Below, piece by piece: positions 29,166-37,403 of a stretch of 64,000 bases of DNA. A program made the position numbers and the translations under genes. Below the pieces are notes generated by a model. The model was not told the DNA's origin. It saw only the letters and a list, made by a program, of their open reading frames with translations, and did not search any database. Origin of the DNA: Streptomyces dengpaensis (GTDB lineage: Bacteria; Actinomycetota; Actinomycetes; Streptomycetales; Streptomycetaceae); assembly GCF_002946835.1 (NCBI RefSeq), contig NZ_CP026652.1, positions 7,130,001-7,194,000 on the forward strand, in the 5' to 3' direction. The number at the start of each line of letters is the position of its first letter. Position 1 is the first letter of the stretch.

Positions 29166-29837
29166 CTACGCGGCTTTGGCCTTGGTGGCGTACATGTCCA
29201 CGTACTCCTGCCCCGACAGCCGCATGACCTCCGTCATCACGGAGTCGGTCACCGCCCGCAGGACATAGCGGTCGCGGTCCATGCCCTCATAGCGCGAGAA
29301 CTCCATGGGCGCGCCGAAGCGGACCGTGACGCGGCCGGGGCGCGGCATGCCGGCGCCGCCGGGCTGGATCTTGTCCGTGCCGATGATGGCGAACGGCACG
29401 ATGGGCGCGCCGGTCATCATGGCCAGCCGTGCGATGCCGGTGCGGCCCCGGTAGAGCCGGCCGTCGGGGGAGCGGGTGCCCTCCGGGTAGATGCTGAAGA
29501 CCTTGCCCTCCTCCAGCACCCGGCGGCCCGTCATCAGGGCCGCGACACCGCCGTGGCCGCCGTCCCGGTCGACCGGGATCATGCCGACGCCGGTGAAGAA
29601 CCAGGCCATCAGCCGGCCCTTGAGGCCCTTGCCGGTGACGTACTCGTCCTTGCCGATGAAGAAGACCTGGCGGTCGCAGAAGAGCGGCATGATCATCGAG
29701 TCGATGAACGTGAGGTGGTTGCCGGCCAGGATGACCGGACCGTCGCCCGGGATGTGCTCCACGCCCTCCACCCGTGGGCGGAACATCAGGCGCATGATCG
29801 GTCCGAGCACTGCCTTGATGAGCGCGAAGCGGGACAA
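29166..29837 (-). CDS. 1-acyl-sn-glycerol-3-phosphate acyltransferase family protein
   Basis: A 223-residue membrane-associated acyltransferase (PlsC-like) making phosphatidic acid or related acyl transfers. Catalytic HX4D motif: NHLTFID; second motif YPEGTRSPDGRLYRGRTG; VGMIPVDRDGG precedes it. TTG at 29837 is chosen because GGAGG lies five bases upstream (GGAGGGCCCG-TTG) and the following LSRFALIKAVLGPIMRLMF is a typical N-terminus; the next ATG would delete part of the amphipathic helix. Divergent from glpQ1, another phospholipid-related gene. Confidence 0.92.
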   Translation of the reverse strand: MSRFALIKAVLGPIMRLMFRPRVEGVEHIPGDGPVILAGNHLTFIDSMIMPLFCDRQVFFIGKDEYVTGKGLKGRLMAWFFTGVGMIPVDRDGGHGGVAALMTGRRVLEEGKVFSIYPEGTRSPDGRLYRGRTGIARLAMMTGAPIVPFAIIGTDKIQPGGAGMPRPGRVTVRFGAPMEFSRYEGMDRDRYVLRAVTDSVMTEVMRLSGQEYVDMYATKAKAA

Positions 29838-30248
29838 CGGGCCCTCCGGTGTCAAGGGATCGGTATGAAGTCTGAGCAGGTGAGGACGATACCTCGCGGC
29901 CCCTGGGGTAGTGCACATCGGGCGCCCCGGGTTCACCCAGGTCTTACGCATTGTTGACCCACGTTTACCTGCGGTGGCGCGCGGTGAGCTGCCCCTAACA
30001 CGGAGGCGACGATGTGACGCACATCGCGCGTGGCCGTATCGGGCGCCTACCCCGTGCGCGCGATCCGAAGCCCGACGGATCGCCACATCGCCTTCTCTGT
30101 ACGGCCCGTACGCCTGTCCCGCACGGCCCACATGACATCCGGCGTCACCCGCGTGTTCCGTTCGGGGTATCCCGACCGCCATGTCCACCCCCCTACGATC
30201 GGCCCGCATGGACGACTGAGGACGGCAGAGGACGGCAGGAGGGCGCTC
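29838..30248. other. 411-base divergent intergenic region (PlsC / glpQ1)
   Basis: It contains a four-unit PHO-box-like array at 29931-29974 and the leader of glpQ1. The remaining ~270 bases before glpQ1 contain ACATCGCGCGT, GCGCGCGATCC and other short palindromes but no supported gene. The long leader may be the promoter-proximal part of the glpQ1 transcript or hold a second promoter. Confidence 0.6.
29931..29974 (+). promoter_or_regulatory. PHO box (four 11-bp direct-repeat units)
   Basis: GTTCACCCAGG (29931-29941), TCTTACGCATT (29942-29952), GTTGACCCACG (29953-29963), TTTACCTGCGG (29964-29974). Streptomyces PhoP binds 11-bp direct units with the core GTTCACC; units 1 and 3 fit well, 2 and 4 are weaker. 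It lies upstream of a glycerophosphodiesterase gene, and glpQ1 of S. coelicolor is known to be PhoP-controlled. Confidence 0.8.
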
Positions 30249-31412
30249 ATGGAGACTCGGCAGCCGAACGAGCGAGCGGGCGGGACCGGACGGCGGATGC
30301 TCCTCGGAGCCGCGGTGCTCGGGGCGGGCGGAGCGGTCCTCGGCCTCTCCGGCACGGCGAGAGCCGACGAGCGGCACGGCGGCGGGGGTCTGAAGAGCCT
30401 GCCCGCGCCGACGGTCATCGGACACCGCGGGGCCAGCGGCTACCGCCCTGAGCACACGCTCGGTGCGTACCAGCTGGCCCTCGACATGGGCGCGGACATC
30501 GTCGAGGCGGGCGACCTGGTGCCCACCAAGGACGGTCACATCGTCTGCCGCCACGAGCCGGAGATCGGCGGCACCACGGATGTCGCGGCGCACCCCGAGT
30601 TCGCCGACCGCAAGACCACCAAGACCCTCGACGGGGTCGCCACCACCGGCTGGTTCACCGAGGACTTCACGCTCGCCGAGCTGAAGACCCTGCGTGCCGT
30701 CGAGCGCATCCCCGCCAACCGCCCGCACAACACCCTCTACAACGGCCGCTGGGAGATCCCCACCTTCGAAGAGGTGCTCCGCTGGCAGGACGAGCAGACC
30801 CGTAAGCGCGGCAAGCAGGTCTGGATCTACCCCGAGACCAAGCACCCCACCTTCTTCCGCAAGCTGGGCCTCGGCCTGGAGGAGCGGGTGGCCAAGCTGC
30901 TGCACAAGTACGGCAAGGACAAGTGGAACTCGCCGGTCATCCTCCAGTCGTTCGAGCCGACCAGCATCCAGCGGCTGAACAAGCTCGTCGACAACCCCCT
31001 GGTCGTCCTGCTCTCCAGCGCGACCAGCCGCCCCTGGGACTTCGTCGAGGCGGGTGACCCGCGCACGGTCGCCGACCTGATCACCCCCAAGGGCCTCAGG
31101 GAGATCGCCGGCTACGCGCAGGGCATCGGCCCGACCCTCGATCTGATCATCCCGAAGGACTCCAGCGGCAACCTCACCACGCCGACCAGGCTCGTGGCCG
31201 ACGCGCACAAGCGGGGCCTGATCCTGCACCCGTACACCATGCGCAACGAGAACCCCTTCCTGCCCGCGAACTTCCGCAAGGGCACCGACCCGGACGCCTA
31301 CGGGGACGCCTTCGGCGCCTTCAAGGCCTACTTCGAGACCGGCATCGACGGCGTCTTCACCGACAACCCGGACACCGCGCTGCTCGCCCGCGCGGACTTC
31401 GTCAACGGATGA
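30249..31412 (+). CDS. glpQ1: Secreted glycerophosphodiester phosphodiesterase (GlpQ1-like)
   Basis: A 387-residue enzyme hydrolysing glycerophosphodiesters to glycerol-3-phosphate and an alcohol, so phosphate can be scavenged. Tat signal: twin Arg at residues 15-16 (GRRMLLGAAVLGAGGA) with an ARADE cleavage site near residue 38. GDPD motifs: TVIGHRGASGYRPEHTLGAY with the catalytic HR..E, and DLVPTKDGHIVCRHEPEIGG with the second His/Glu pair. The start is set by GGAGG six bases upstream. Regulation by phosphate through the PHO box at 29931 is likely. The 13-bp hairpin at 31441 ends the transcript. Symbol by analogy with S. coelicolor. Confidence 0.93.
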   Translation: METRQPNERAGGTGRRMLLGAAVLGAGGAVLGLSGTARADERHGGGGLKSLPAPTVIGHRGASGYRPEHTLGAYQLALDMGADIVEAGDLVPTKDGHIVCRHEPEIGGTTDVAAHPEFADRKTTKTLDGVATTGWFTEDFTLAELKTLRAVERIPANRPHNTLYNGRWEIPTFEEVLRWQDEQTRKRGKQVWIYPETKHPTFFRKLGLGLEERVAKLLHKYGKDKWNSPVILQSFEPTSIQRLNKLVDNPLVVLLSSATSRPWDFVEAGDPRTVADLITPKGLREIAGYAQGIGPTLDLIIPKDSSGNLTTPTRLVADAHKRGLILHPYTMRNENPFLPANFRKGTDPDAYGDAFGAFKAYFETGIDGVFTDNPDTALLARADFVNG

Positions 31413-31440
31413 CCCCGTCACCCCGATGGGGGTGACAACC

Positions 31441-31472
31441 GGCCGCCCCGGCAACCTCGTGCCGGGGCGGCC
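31441..31472 (+). terminator. 13-bp perfect hairpin after glpQ1
   Basis: GGCCGCCCCGGCA (31441-31453) and TGCCGGGGCGGCC (31460-31472) pair exactly around a six-base loop, 29 bases past the glpQ1 stop. The next gene begins within 15 bases of it. Confidence 0.85.
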
Positions 31473-31486
31473 GCGTCGTGCCGCAT

Positions 31487-31981
31487 ATGACACACGACAT
31501 GGTTGCCACGCTGCGCCCGCTCCTCGCCGCCGAGGCCTCGGCCGAGGCCTATGCGTCCGGCGCCGAGCAGAGCGACCTGGAACAGGCCGTCTGGCTGCGC
31601 CTTCTGGAACGACTCGAGAAGGACCGCCCACCCGTGGACCCGCAGGGGTGGCTGCGCCGCGCCGTGCGCTCCGAGGCCCGCCGCAGCCGCCGTACCGCAC
31701 GCCGTGAACTGCCGTACGGCTCCGAACCCGCCGACGACCGAGGGGCGGGCCCCGAGCAGGAGGCGATGACCGCCGACCGCCGTCGCACGCTGCACGCCGC
31801 CGTACGCCGCCTGCCCGGCCGCTGCCCGAACCTCATGGCGGCGCTGCTGTCCCCGGAGGACCTCACCTACCGGGAGATCGCAGGGGAGTTGGGTATCTCA
31901 CAGGGCAGCCTTGGCCCGGAACGTTCCCGATGTCTGGGATGTCTGCGGCGATTGCTGACGGCGGAGGTTGCGGCTCGCTGA
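31487..31981 (+). CDS. Small ECF-like RNA polymerase sigma factor
   Basis: About 164 residues. The C-terminal part is sigma region 4: AVRRLPGRCPNLMAALLSPE, then LTYREIAGELGISQGSLGPE, with R/K-rich recognition helix and a final CLGCLRRLL. The N-terminal part (DLEQAVWLRLLERLEKDRPP, WLRRAVRSEARRSRRTARR) corresponds to a divergent region 2. No anti-sigma gene is adjacent. It starts right behind the glpQ1 terminator; possible starts are GTG 31478, ATG 31487 or ATG 31499, and no ribosome binding site decides among them. Confidence 0.8.
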   Translation: MTHDMVATLRPLLAAEASAEAYASGAEQSDLEQAVWLRLLERLEKDRPPVDPQGWLRRAVRSEARRSRRTARRELPYGSEPADDRGAGPEQEAMTADRRRTLHAAVRRLPGRCPNLMAALLSPEDLTYREIAGELGISQGSLGPERSRCLGCLRRLLTAEVAAR

Positions 31982-32039
31982 CGGCGGGGATAGGAGTGAG
32001 GGACAACCGGCAGAACAGGTGAGCGGGAGGCATGCACAC

Positions 32040-32543
32040 ATGGGCATGAGCGTGACCATCTCGGGGGCGACCGAACAGGACGCCGAGCAGATCCTCAAGC
32101 TGCAGTACCTCTGCTACCAGAGCGAGGCCGAGCTGTACGGCGACTACGGCATCGAGCCGCTCACGCAGCCACTCGACTCCCTCAAGGCGGAACTGGCGGG
32201 CGGCACCGTCCTGGTGGCCCGGCTCGGGGAAGAGGTGGTGGCCTCGGTCCGCGGCGCCGTGGACGCCGACGGCACGGCCCGCATCAACAAGCTCATCGTC
32301 CACCCGCGCATGCAGCGCCACGGGCTCGGCGGACGCCTGCTCGCCGCGATAGAGGCACAACTCGCCGCGGACGGCGCGGCCAAGTCCTTCGAGCTCTTCA
32401 CGGGCCACCGCAGCGAGCGCAACCTCCGCCTCTACCGCAAGCACGGCTACGCGCCGGTCTCCCAGGAGCGCGTCGACGACCGGCTGACGCTGGTGACGCT
32501 GGCGAAGGGCGCCGACGCGGGCGCGTTCGCGGCGAGCGCGTAG
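32040..32543 (+). CDS. GNAT-family N-acetyltransferase
   Basis: A 167-residue single-domain acetyltransferase. Ribosome binding site GGGAGG ten bases before ATG. The acetyl-CoA-binding region is INKLIVHPRMQRHGLGGRLL (R/Q-x-x-G-x-G/A pattern QRHGLGG), and NLRLYRKHGYAPVSQERVDD is the C-terminal strand-helix signature. The substrate (protein, amine or drug) is unknown. It lies 58 bases downstream of the sigma-like gene and may be in its transcript. Confidence 0.85.
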   Translation: MGMSVTISGATEQDAEQILKLQYLCYQSEAELYGDYGIEPLTQPLDSLKAELAGGTVLVARLGEEVVASVRGAVDADGTARINKLIVHPRMQRHGLGGRLLAAIEAQLAADGAAKSFELFTGHRSERNLRLYRKHGYAPVSQERVDDRLTLVTLAKGADAGAFAASA

Positions 32544-32710
32544 CGAACTCCGCCGCGTGGCGCGCCCCGTAAGGCGTGCGGGACATCCTGCGGCTCCGCC
32601 GCGCATGCGCGGCCGGCCACAGACGGGCGGCCCGCAGTCCGGGCGCCTGCGGCGGTGCCTTCAGCCGTTGCTCCGGTCCGCCCGGCGGTCCGGCCGGTCC
32701 GGCCCGGCCG

Positions 32711-33202
32711 TCAACGCGCCGTCGAACGCGCCTTGCGCAGCCAGTACATCGCCGACAGCGGCAGCAGCACCGGGATGAACAGATAGCCCATCCCGTAGTC
32801 CGACCACACCGTGGCGTCGGGGAAGGCGGACGGGTCCGCCAGCGTCCAGGTCCCGACGATCAGCACACCCGCGAGCTCGGCGGCGCAGCACACCAGCGCC
32901 GCCTTGCGGGCCCTCTCGCCGCCCCGCACGAGCGAGTACGTGATGAAGCCATAGATGACACCCGCGACCGCGGACAGCGAGTAGGCGAGCGGGGCCTTGT
33001 CGAACTCCGTGGAGATCTGCACGGCCGACCGTGAGACGGCGCCGACGACCATCACGCCGTACAGCCACACCAGCAGCATGCCGGGGCCGCCGATGAGCCG
33101 GGTCCGCTTCTGCCGCGTTTCCTCGGGCACCGTCTGCGTCCCGCCGGGCACCGTCTTCCGCGGCTCCTCGGGCGCGGTCCCGTTCTCCTCCGTGGCCGCC
33201 AT
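32711..33202 (-). CDS. Polytopic membrane protein of unknown function (163 aa)
   Basis: Residues 1-35 are hydrophilic (MAATEENGTAPEEPRKTVPG, then rich in Thr/Glu/Arg) and about four membrane helices follow (GMLLVWLYGVMVVGAVSR; SLSAVAGVIYGFITYSLV; ALVCCAAELAGVLIVGTWTL; GYLFIPVLLPLSAMYWLRKA). It is coupled to the similar-sized membrane gene at 33204-33563 (one base between stop and start). Their paired layout suggests one complex; the function cannot be assigned. Confidence 0.75.
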   Translation of the reverse strand: MAATEENGTAPEEPRKTVPGGTQTVPEETRQKRTRLIGGPGMLLVWLYGVMVVGAVSRSAVQISTEFDKAPLAYSLSAVAGVIYGFITYSLVRGGERARKAALVCCAAELAGVLIVGTWTLADPSAFPDATVWSDYGMGYLFIPVLLPLSAMYWLRKARSTAR

Positions 33203-33203
33203 C

Positions 33204-33563
33204 TCAGCCTCCCCAGATGTCGTAGAGCCGCACCTCGAGGACGGCGAGGACGATCCCGCCGGCCGCCGCCGTGACCGAACCCCAACGGGTGCGCTCCGCC
33301 AGCGACATGAAGCCCGCGGCCGGAACGCACGCGAAGGCGCCGAGCAGATACGCCACGAAGATCGTCGTGCCCTGCTCCGGCTTCTCGCCGCGCGCCAGCT
33401 GAACGATGCCGATCACCAGCTGGATCACGGCGAGCAGCGACACCACGGCCATGCCGATGAAGTGCCAGTCCTTCGTGGGCTGATCACGGTAGGCGGCCCA
33501 GCCGCACCAGGCGGCGAGCGCGAGCGCGGCGACGGAGGTGGCGACCGTCAGGGCATCAAGCAT
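33204..33563 (-). CDS. Small polytopic membrane protein (119 aa)
   Basis: Four predicted membrane helices (TVATSVAALALAAWCGWAAY; HFIGMAVVSLLAVIQLVIGI; IFVAYLLGAFACVPAAGFMS; VTAAAGGIVLAVLEVRLY). The ATG is at 33563 with the HAD gene divergent upstream. It is the first gene of a two-gene membrane operon with 32711-33202. No recognised domain. Confidence 0.75.
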   Translation of the reverse strand: MLDALTVATSVAALALAAWCGWAAYRDQPTKDWHFIGMAVVSLLAVIQLVIGIVQLARGEKPEQGTTIFVAYLLGAFACVPAAGFMSLAERTRWGSVTAAAGGIVLAVLEVRLYDIWGG

Positions 33564-33632
33564 GCCGCGACCCTATTACGGGCCAAAAGACCCGATGCCC
33601 TCGCCCCCGGGCTGCCCCGTAGGGTCGAGGCC

Positions 33633-34315
33633 ATGAAGATCCACGCTGAAGCCCTGCTGTTCGACAACGACGGAACGCTCGTCTCGTCCCTCGAGTCGGT
33701 GAACCGCTGCTGGACGCTCTGGGCGCGGGAGTACGGAATCACGGCCGAGGACTTCGCCTCGATCGAACTGCACGGCCGTCCCGTCGTCGACATAGCAGCC
33801 GACCTGCTGCCCGCCGGCCTCGTCCCCGAGGCACTCGCGCGCATCGAGCAGTTGGAGGTCGACGACGTACCGGGCGGGGTCGAGGCGCTGCCCGGCACCC
33901 TCGCCCTGCTCGACTCCCTGCCCTCCCCCACGTTCGGCTGCGCTCGCGCGGGGGGACCCCCATCCGCTGGGCCGTCGTCACCTCCGCGACCCGCCGCCTG
34001 GCCGAGGCCCGGCTCGGCGAGGTCGGCATCCGCCCCAAGACGCTGATCGCCGCCGACGACATCACCCGCGGCAGGCCCGACCCCGAGCCCTACCTCTTCG
34101 CCACCCGCGAAATGGGCGTCGAACCGGCCCGCTGCGTCGTCTTCGAGGACGCCCCCGCCGGTCTCCAGGCCGGCCGCGCCGCCGGCATGACCACCGTGGC
34201 GTTGGCCACAACTCACCAGGCCCACGAACTGGACGCCGACCTCGTGGTCACCGACCTCTCGGCCCTGTCCGTACTGGTCACAGGCTCCGGAGTGGAGATC
34301 TCCGTCCGCGAATGA
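33633..34315 (+). pseudogene. HAD-IA phosphatase gene interrupted by a 39-bp palindromic element
   Basis: The first part (frame from ATG 33633) carries motif I LLFDNDGTLVSSLESVN and continues to LLDSLPS. The second part is in another frame, from about 33965: RWAVVTSATRRLAEARLG (motif II), GRPDPEPYLFATREMGV (motif III) and CVVFEDAPAGLQAGRAAGM (motif IV). All HAD motifs of a sugar-phosphatase-like protein are present but split by a -1-type frameshift exactly at a family B palindromic repeat (33924-33962). Without the element the two halves would form a normal ~210-residue phosphatase. Either it is a recent knock-out or the sequence has an indel here. Confidence 0.85.
33924..33962. repeat. Palindromic element, family B (copy 1), inside the HAD gene
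   Basis: TCCCCCACGTTCGGCTGCGC, then TCGCGCGGGGGGACCCCCA. TCCCCC pairs with GGGGGA. It shares the TCCCCCA...GGGGGACCCCCA ends with the copies at 37506-37539 (reverse orientation) and 43878-43913. Its length is not a multiple of three with its borders. Confidence 0.8.
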
Positions 34316-34388
34316 CGGGCGTCCACGGCTGTCCGCCATGTGGACAGCGCTGGCAGGCCCCAGCTGTGGGTCTGCTTTACTTGCGCAC

Positions 34389-34475
34389 ATGACCAACACG
34401 AGCAGCCGCACCCTTGCGACCGAGGCGACCATGACGCCCGGTGCTCGTTGTATGTGTCGAATGTGCGCCTTCTAG
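34389..34475 (+). CDS. Putative Cys/Met-rich leader peptide upstream of metNIQ
   Basis: A 28-codon open frame (too short for usual gene finders): MTNTSSRTLATEATMTPGAR then CMCRMCAF and TAG. The last eight codons contain three Cys and two Met. A -10-like TTTACT (34376-34381) lies seven bases before the ATG, so translation may begin at the very 5' end of the mRNA. It precedes the methionine transporter genes by ~205 bases. The placement and composition fit a ribosome-mediated attenuation leader sensing Met/Cys supply. A shorter start at 34431 would keep the same C-terminus. Confidence 0.65.
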   Translation: MTNTSSRTLATEATMTPGARCMCRMCAF

Positions 34476-34679
34476 AGGGCCCCCGCACCAACGCCTGGTC
34501 TCGCGCCCCGAAGCGAGACGGCCGCCTCCTGTCCGTACCGCGTACGTGACCCGGGCTGCCCCGCGCACACGTTCTCCCCGGTTCCATCGCCATCGCGAGA
34601 ACCGTGCCGCGTTCCCGACCGAATGCACCCGTGCCTGGCGCACACCCACGCCCTGCACTCGACAGTGACGGAAACCCCA

Positions 34680-35714
34680 GTGATCACGACAACGGGCCTC
34701 ACCAAGGTCTACCGCTCGCGCGGCCGCGAGGTCACCGCCCTCGACGGCGTCGATCTGCACGTCCGCGAAGGCGAGGTGTACGGCGTCATCGGCCAGTCCG
34801 GCGCCGGCAAGTCCTCGCTCATCCGCTGCGTCAACCTCCTGGAGCGTCCCACCTCCGGAACGATCACCGTCGCCGGGCAGGATCTCACCGCTCTGGCCGG
34901 CCGCGGACCCCGCGCGGGCAAGGAACTGCGCAAGGCGCGCAGCCACATCGGCATGGTCTTCCAGCACTTCAACCTGCTGTCCTCGCGCACCGTCCAGGAC
35001 AACGTCGAGCTGCCGCTCGAGATCCTCGGCGTCTCCGGCAAGGAGCGCTCCCGCAAGGCGCTCGAACTGCTCGACCTGGTCGGCCTCTCCGACAAGGCGA
35101 AGGCCTACCCCGCGCAGCTCTCCGGCGGTCAGAAGCAGCGTGTCGGCATCGCCCGCGCCCTCGCCGGTGACCCGAAGGTGCTGCTCTCCGACGAGGCGAC
35201 CAGCGCCCTCGACCCGGAGACCACCCGCTCCATCCTCCAGCTGCTGCGCGACCTGAACCGGCAGCTGGGACTGACGGTCCTGCTCATCACCCACGAGATG
35301 GACGTCGTCAAGACCATCTGCGACTCGGCCGCGCTCATGGAGAAGGGCCGCATCGTCGAGTCCGGCACCGTCAGCGAACTGCTCGCCACGCCCGGCTCCG
35401 AGCTGGCCTCCGCGCTCTTCCCGGTCAGTGGCGACGCTTCCGGCGACGACCGCACCGTCATCGACGTGACCTTCCACGGGGAGGCGGCGACCCAGCCCGT
35501 CATCTCGCAGCTCTCGCGCACGTACAACATCGACATCTCGATCCTCGGCGCCGCGATGGACACCGTCGCCGGCAAGCAGGTCGGCCGGATGCGCATCGAA
35601 CTGCCCGGCCGTTACGAGGAGAACGTGGTGCCGATCGGCTTCCTGCGCGAGCAGGGCCTGCAGATCGATGTCCAGGGCCAGGAGCCCGTTCTGGTGAAGG
35701 ATGGTGCCAAGTGA
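34680..35714 (+). CDS. metN: Methionine ABC transporter ATP-binding protein
   Basis: A 344-residue cytoplasmic ATPase. Walker A VIGQSGAGKSSLIRCVNLL, signature PAQLSGGQKQRVGIARAL, Walker B VLLSDEATSALDPETTRS, and H-loop LLITHEMDVVK. The C-terminal ~90 residues are the NIL domain (GDDRTVIDVTFHGEAATQP to GFLREQGLQIDVQGQEP) that binds methionine and inhibits transport when the pool is high. GTG 34680 gives the usual N-terminus VITTTGLTKVY. GTGA overlap couples it to metI. Preceded by the leader peptide. Confidence 0.95.
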   Translation: MITTTGLTKVYRSRGREVTALDGVDLHVREGEVYGVIGQSGAGKSSLIRCVNLLERPTSGTITVAGQDLTALAGRGPRAGKELRKARSHIGMVFQHFNLLSSRTVQDNVELPLEILGVSGKERSRKALELLDLVGLSDKAKAYPAQLSGGQKQRVGIARALAGDPKVLLSDEATSALDPETTRSILQLLRDLNRQLGLTVLLITHEMDVVKTICDSAALMEKGRIVESGTVSELLATPGSELASALFPVSGDASGDDRTVIDVTFHGEAATQPVISQLSRTYNIDISILGAAMDTVAGKQVGRMRIELPGRYEENVVPIGFLREQGLQIDVQGQEPVLVKDGAK

Positions 35715-36481
35715 CCTGGTCCGAGATGCAGCCGCTGCTGTCCCAGGCGTGTTGGGACACGTTCTACATGGTCGGCTGGTCCACCCTCATCGCGATCGTC
35801 GGCGGTCTGCCTCTCGGCGTCCTGCTCGTCCTCACCGACCGCGGCGGACTCCTCCAGAACGTCGTCGCGAACAAGGTCATCGGCCAGATCGTGAACATCG
35901 CCCGCTCGATGCCGTTCATCATCCTGATGGTCGCGCTGATGAGCTTCACGCGCTCGATCACGGGAACCACGATCGGGCGCGAGGCGGCGATCGTGCCGCT
36001 CGCCATCGGCGCGATCCCGTTCTTCGCGCGACTCGTCGAGACGGCTGTCCGCGAAGTGGACGGCGGACTCGTCGAGGCCGTGCAGTCGATGGGCGGCAAC
36101 ATCTGGACCGTCGTCCGCAAGGTCCTCGTACCGGAGTCCATGCCGTCGCTGATCTCCTCCGCGACCACCACCGTCGTCGCCCTCATCGGGTACTCGGCGA
36201 TGGCCGGCACGGTCGGCGCCGGCGGCCTCGGCGACATCGCGATCCGCTATGGCTACCAGCGCTTCGAGACCGGACTCATGTGGATCACCGTGGCGGTTCT
36301 CGCCGTGGTCATCTCCGTCATCCAGTTCGCCGGCGACTACGCCGCCCGCGGCCTGCACCGGCGCGGCGGGCACTCCGGTGCCGCGCCCAAGCTGCGGCTG
36401 CTCAAGGCGAAGACGCCCACCGGTGAGGGCGTGACGCCCACCGCCGAGGTCGCGACGGCTGAGGTCTCCAAGGTCTCCTGA
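35711..36481 (+). CDS. metI: Methionine ABC transporter permease
   Basis: A 256-residue inner-membrane permease, GTG overlapping the metN stop. About five helices; the N-terminal MTWSEMQPLLSQACWDTFYM and the coupling loop ALRSEA-type segment VDGGLVEAVQSMGGNIWTVV, VRKVLVPESMPSLISSATTT are typical of MetI. The cytoplasmic C-terminal extension (HSGAAPKLRLLKAKTPTGEG) is polar. Works with MetN and MetQ to import methionine. Confidence 0.95.
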   Translation: MTWSEMQPLLSQACWDTFYMVGWSTLIAIVGGLPLGVLLVLTDRGGLLQNVVANKVIGQIVNIARSMPFIILMVALMSFTRSITGTTIGREAAIVPLAIGAIPFFARLVETAVREVDGGLVEAVQSMGGNIWTVVRKVLVPESMPSLISSATTTVVALIGYSAMAGTVGAGGLGDIAIRYGYQRFETGLMWITVAVLAVVISVIQFAGDYAARGLHRRGGHSGAAPKLRLLKAKTPTGEGVTPTAEVATAEVSKVS

Positions 36482-36569
36482 CCACCCCCGAACTCCTCCC
36501 CGTACCACCCCCGAATTCCCCGTACCACCCCAGACGGGGCCGTTCCACCCATAAGGAAAGGCACTTTTC

Positions 36570-37400
36570 GTGCGTAACACCGCCAAGATCACCACCGCGG
36601 TCCTCGCCGCCGGAGCCCTCACCTTCGGGCTCACCGCCTGCGGCTCGGACAAGGACTCCGCCTCCTCCGACACCAGCGGTCCGCTGATCGTCGCCGCCAG
36701 CCCGGTCCCGCACGCCGAGATCCTCACCTACGTCAAGGACAACCTGGCGAAGACGGAGGGCCTCGACCTGGAGGTCAGGGAGTTCACCGACTACGTGACG
36801 CCGAACACGGCGACCGAGGACGGCTCCGTGGGCGCCAACTACTTCCAGAACCAGCCCTACCTCGACGACTTCAACAAGAAGAACGGCACGAACATCGTGC
36901 CCGTCGTCACGGTGCACCTGGAGCCGCTCGGCCTGTACTCCCACAAGGTCAAGAGCGCCGACGCCCTGAAGAGTGGTGCGACGATCGCCGTCCCGAACGA
37001 CAGCGTCAACGAGGCGCGCGCCCTCAAGCTGCTCGACGCCAACGGGATCATCACGCTCAAGGACGGCGTGGGCAACGAGGCGACCCCCTCGGACATCGCC
37101 AAGAACCCGAAGAACCTCAAGTTCAAGGAGCTGGAGGCGGCCCAGACCCCGCGCTCCCTGGACGACGTCGACGCCGCGGTGATCAACGGCAACTACGCCA
37201 TCGAGGCCGACCTCAACCCCGCCAAGGACGCCCTCGTCCTGGAGTCCGCGAAGGACAACCCGTACGGCAACTTCCTCGCCGTCAAGAAGGGCAACGAGGA
37301 CGACCCGCGCGTGAAGAAGCTCGCCAAGCTCCTGACTTCGCCCGAGGTCAAGAAGTTCATCGAGAGCAAGTACGCCGGCTCCGTCATCCCGTCGTTCTAG
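36570..37400 (+). CDS. metQ: Methionine-binding lipoprotein
   Basis: A 276-residue lipoprotein. Signal and lipobox: VLAAGALTFGLTAC-GSD, Cys anchor. Substrate-binding domain features: PLIVAASPVPHAEILTYVKD, VREFTDYVTPNTATEDGSVG, ANYFQNQPYLDDFNKKNGTN and VINGNYAIEADLNPAKDALV. GTG after AAGGAAAGG. Binds methionine outside the membrane and hands it to MetNI. The gene ends ...VKKFIESKYAGSVIPSF-TAG, but a second, different C-terminus follows directly after the stop, so the 3' end has probably been replaced by recombination. Confidence 0.93.
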   Translation: MRNTAKITTAVLAAGALTFGLTACGSDKDSASSDTSGPLIVAASPVPHAEILTYVKDNLAKTEGLDLEVREFTDYVTPNTATEDGSVGANYFQNQPYLDDFNKKNGTNIVPVVTVHLEPLGLYSHKVKSADALKSGATIAVPNDSVNEARALKLLDANGIITLKDGVGNEATPSDIAKNPKNLKFKELEAAQTPRSLDDVDAAVINGNYAIEADLNPAKDALVLESAKDNPYGNFLAVKKGNEDDPRVKKLAKLLTSPEVKKFIESKYAGSVIPSF

Positions 37401-37403
37401 TCC

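Noticed and set aside
33633..34315. Programmed frameshift in the HAD gene
   Set aside because: A slippery site is not needed, since an inserted palindrome accounts for the shift; a sequencing error remains possible but would not explain the 39-bp element.
34476..34679. SAM riboswitch before metN
   Set aside because: I looked for SAM-I and SAM-IV signature sequences and saw none; the leader peptide explains the region better.
36482..36550. Three GTACCACCCC-like direct repeats between metI and metQ as an operator
   Set aside because: They are imperfect and C-rich, without symmetry or link to a known binding site.
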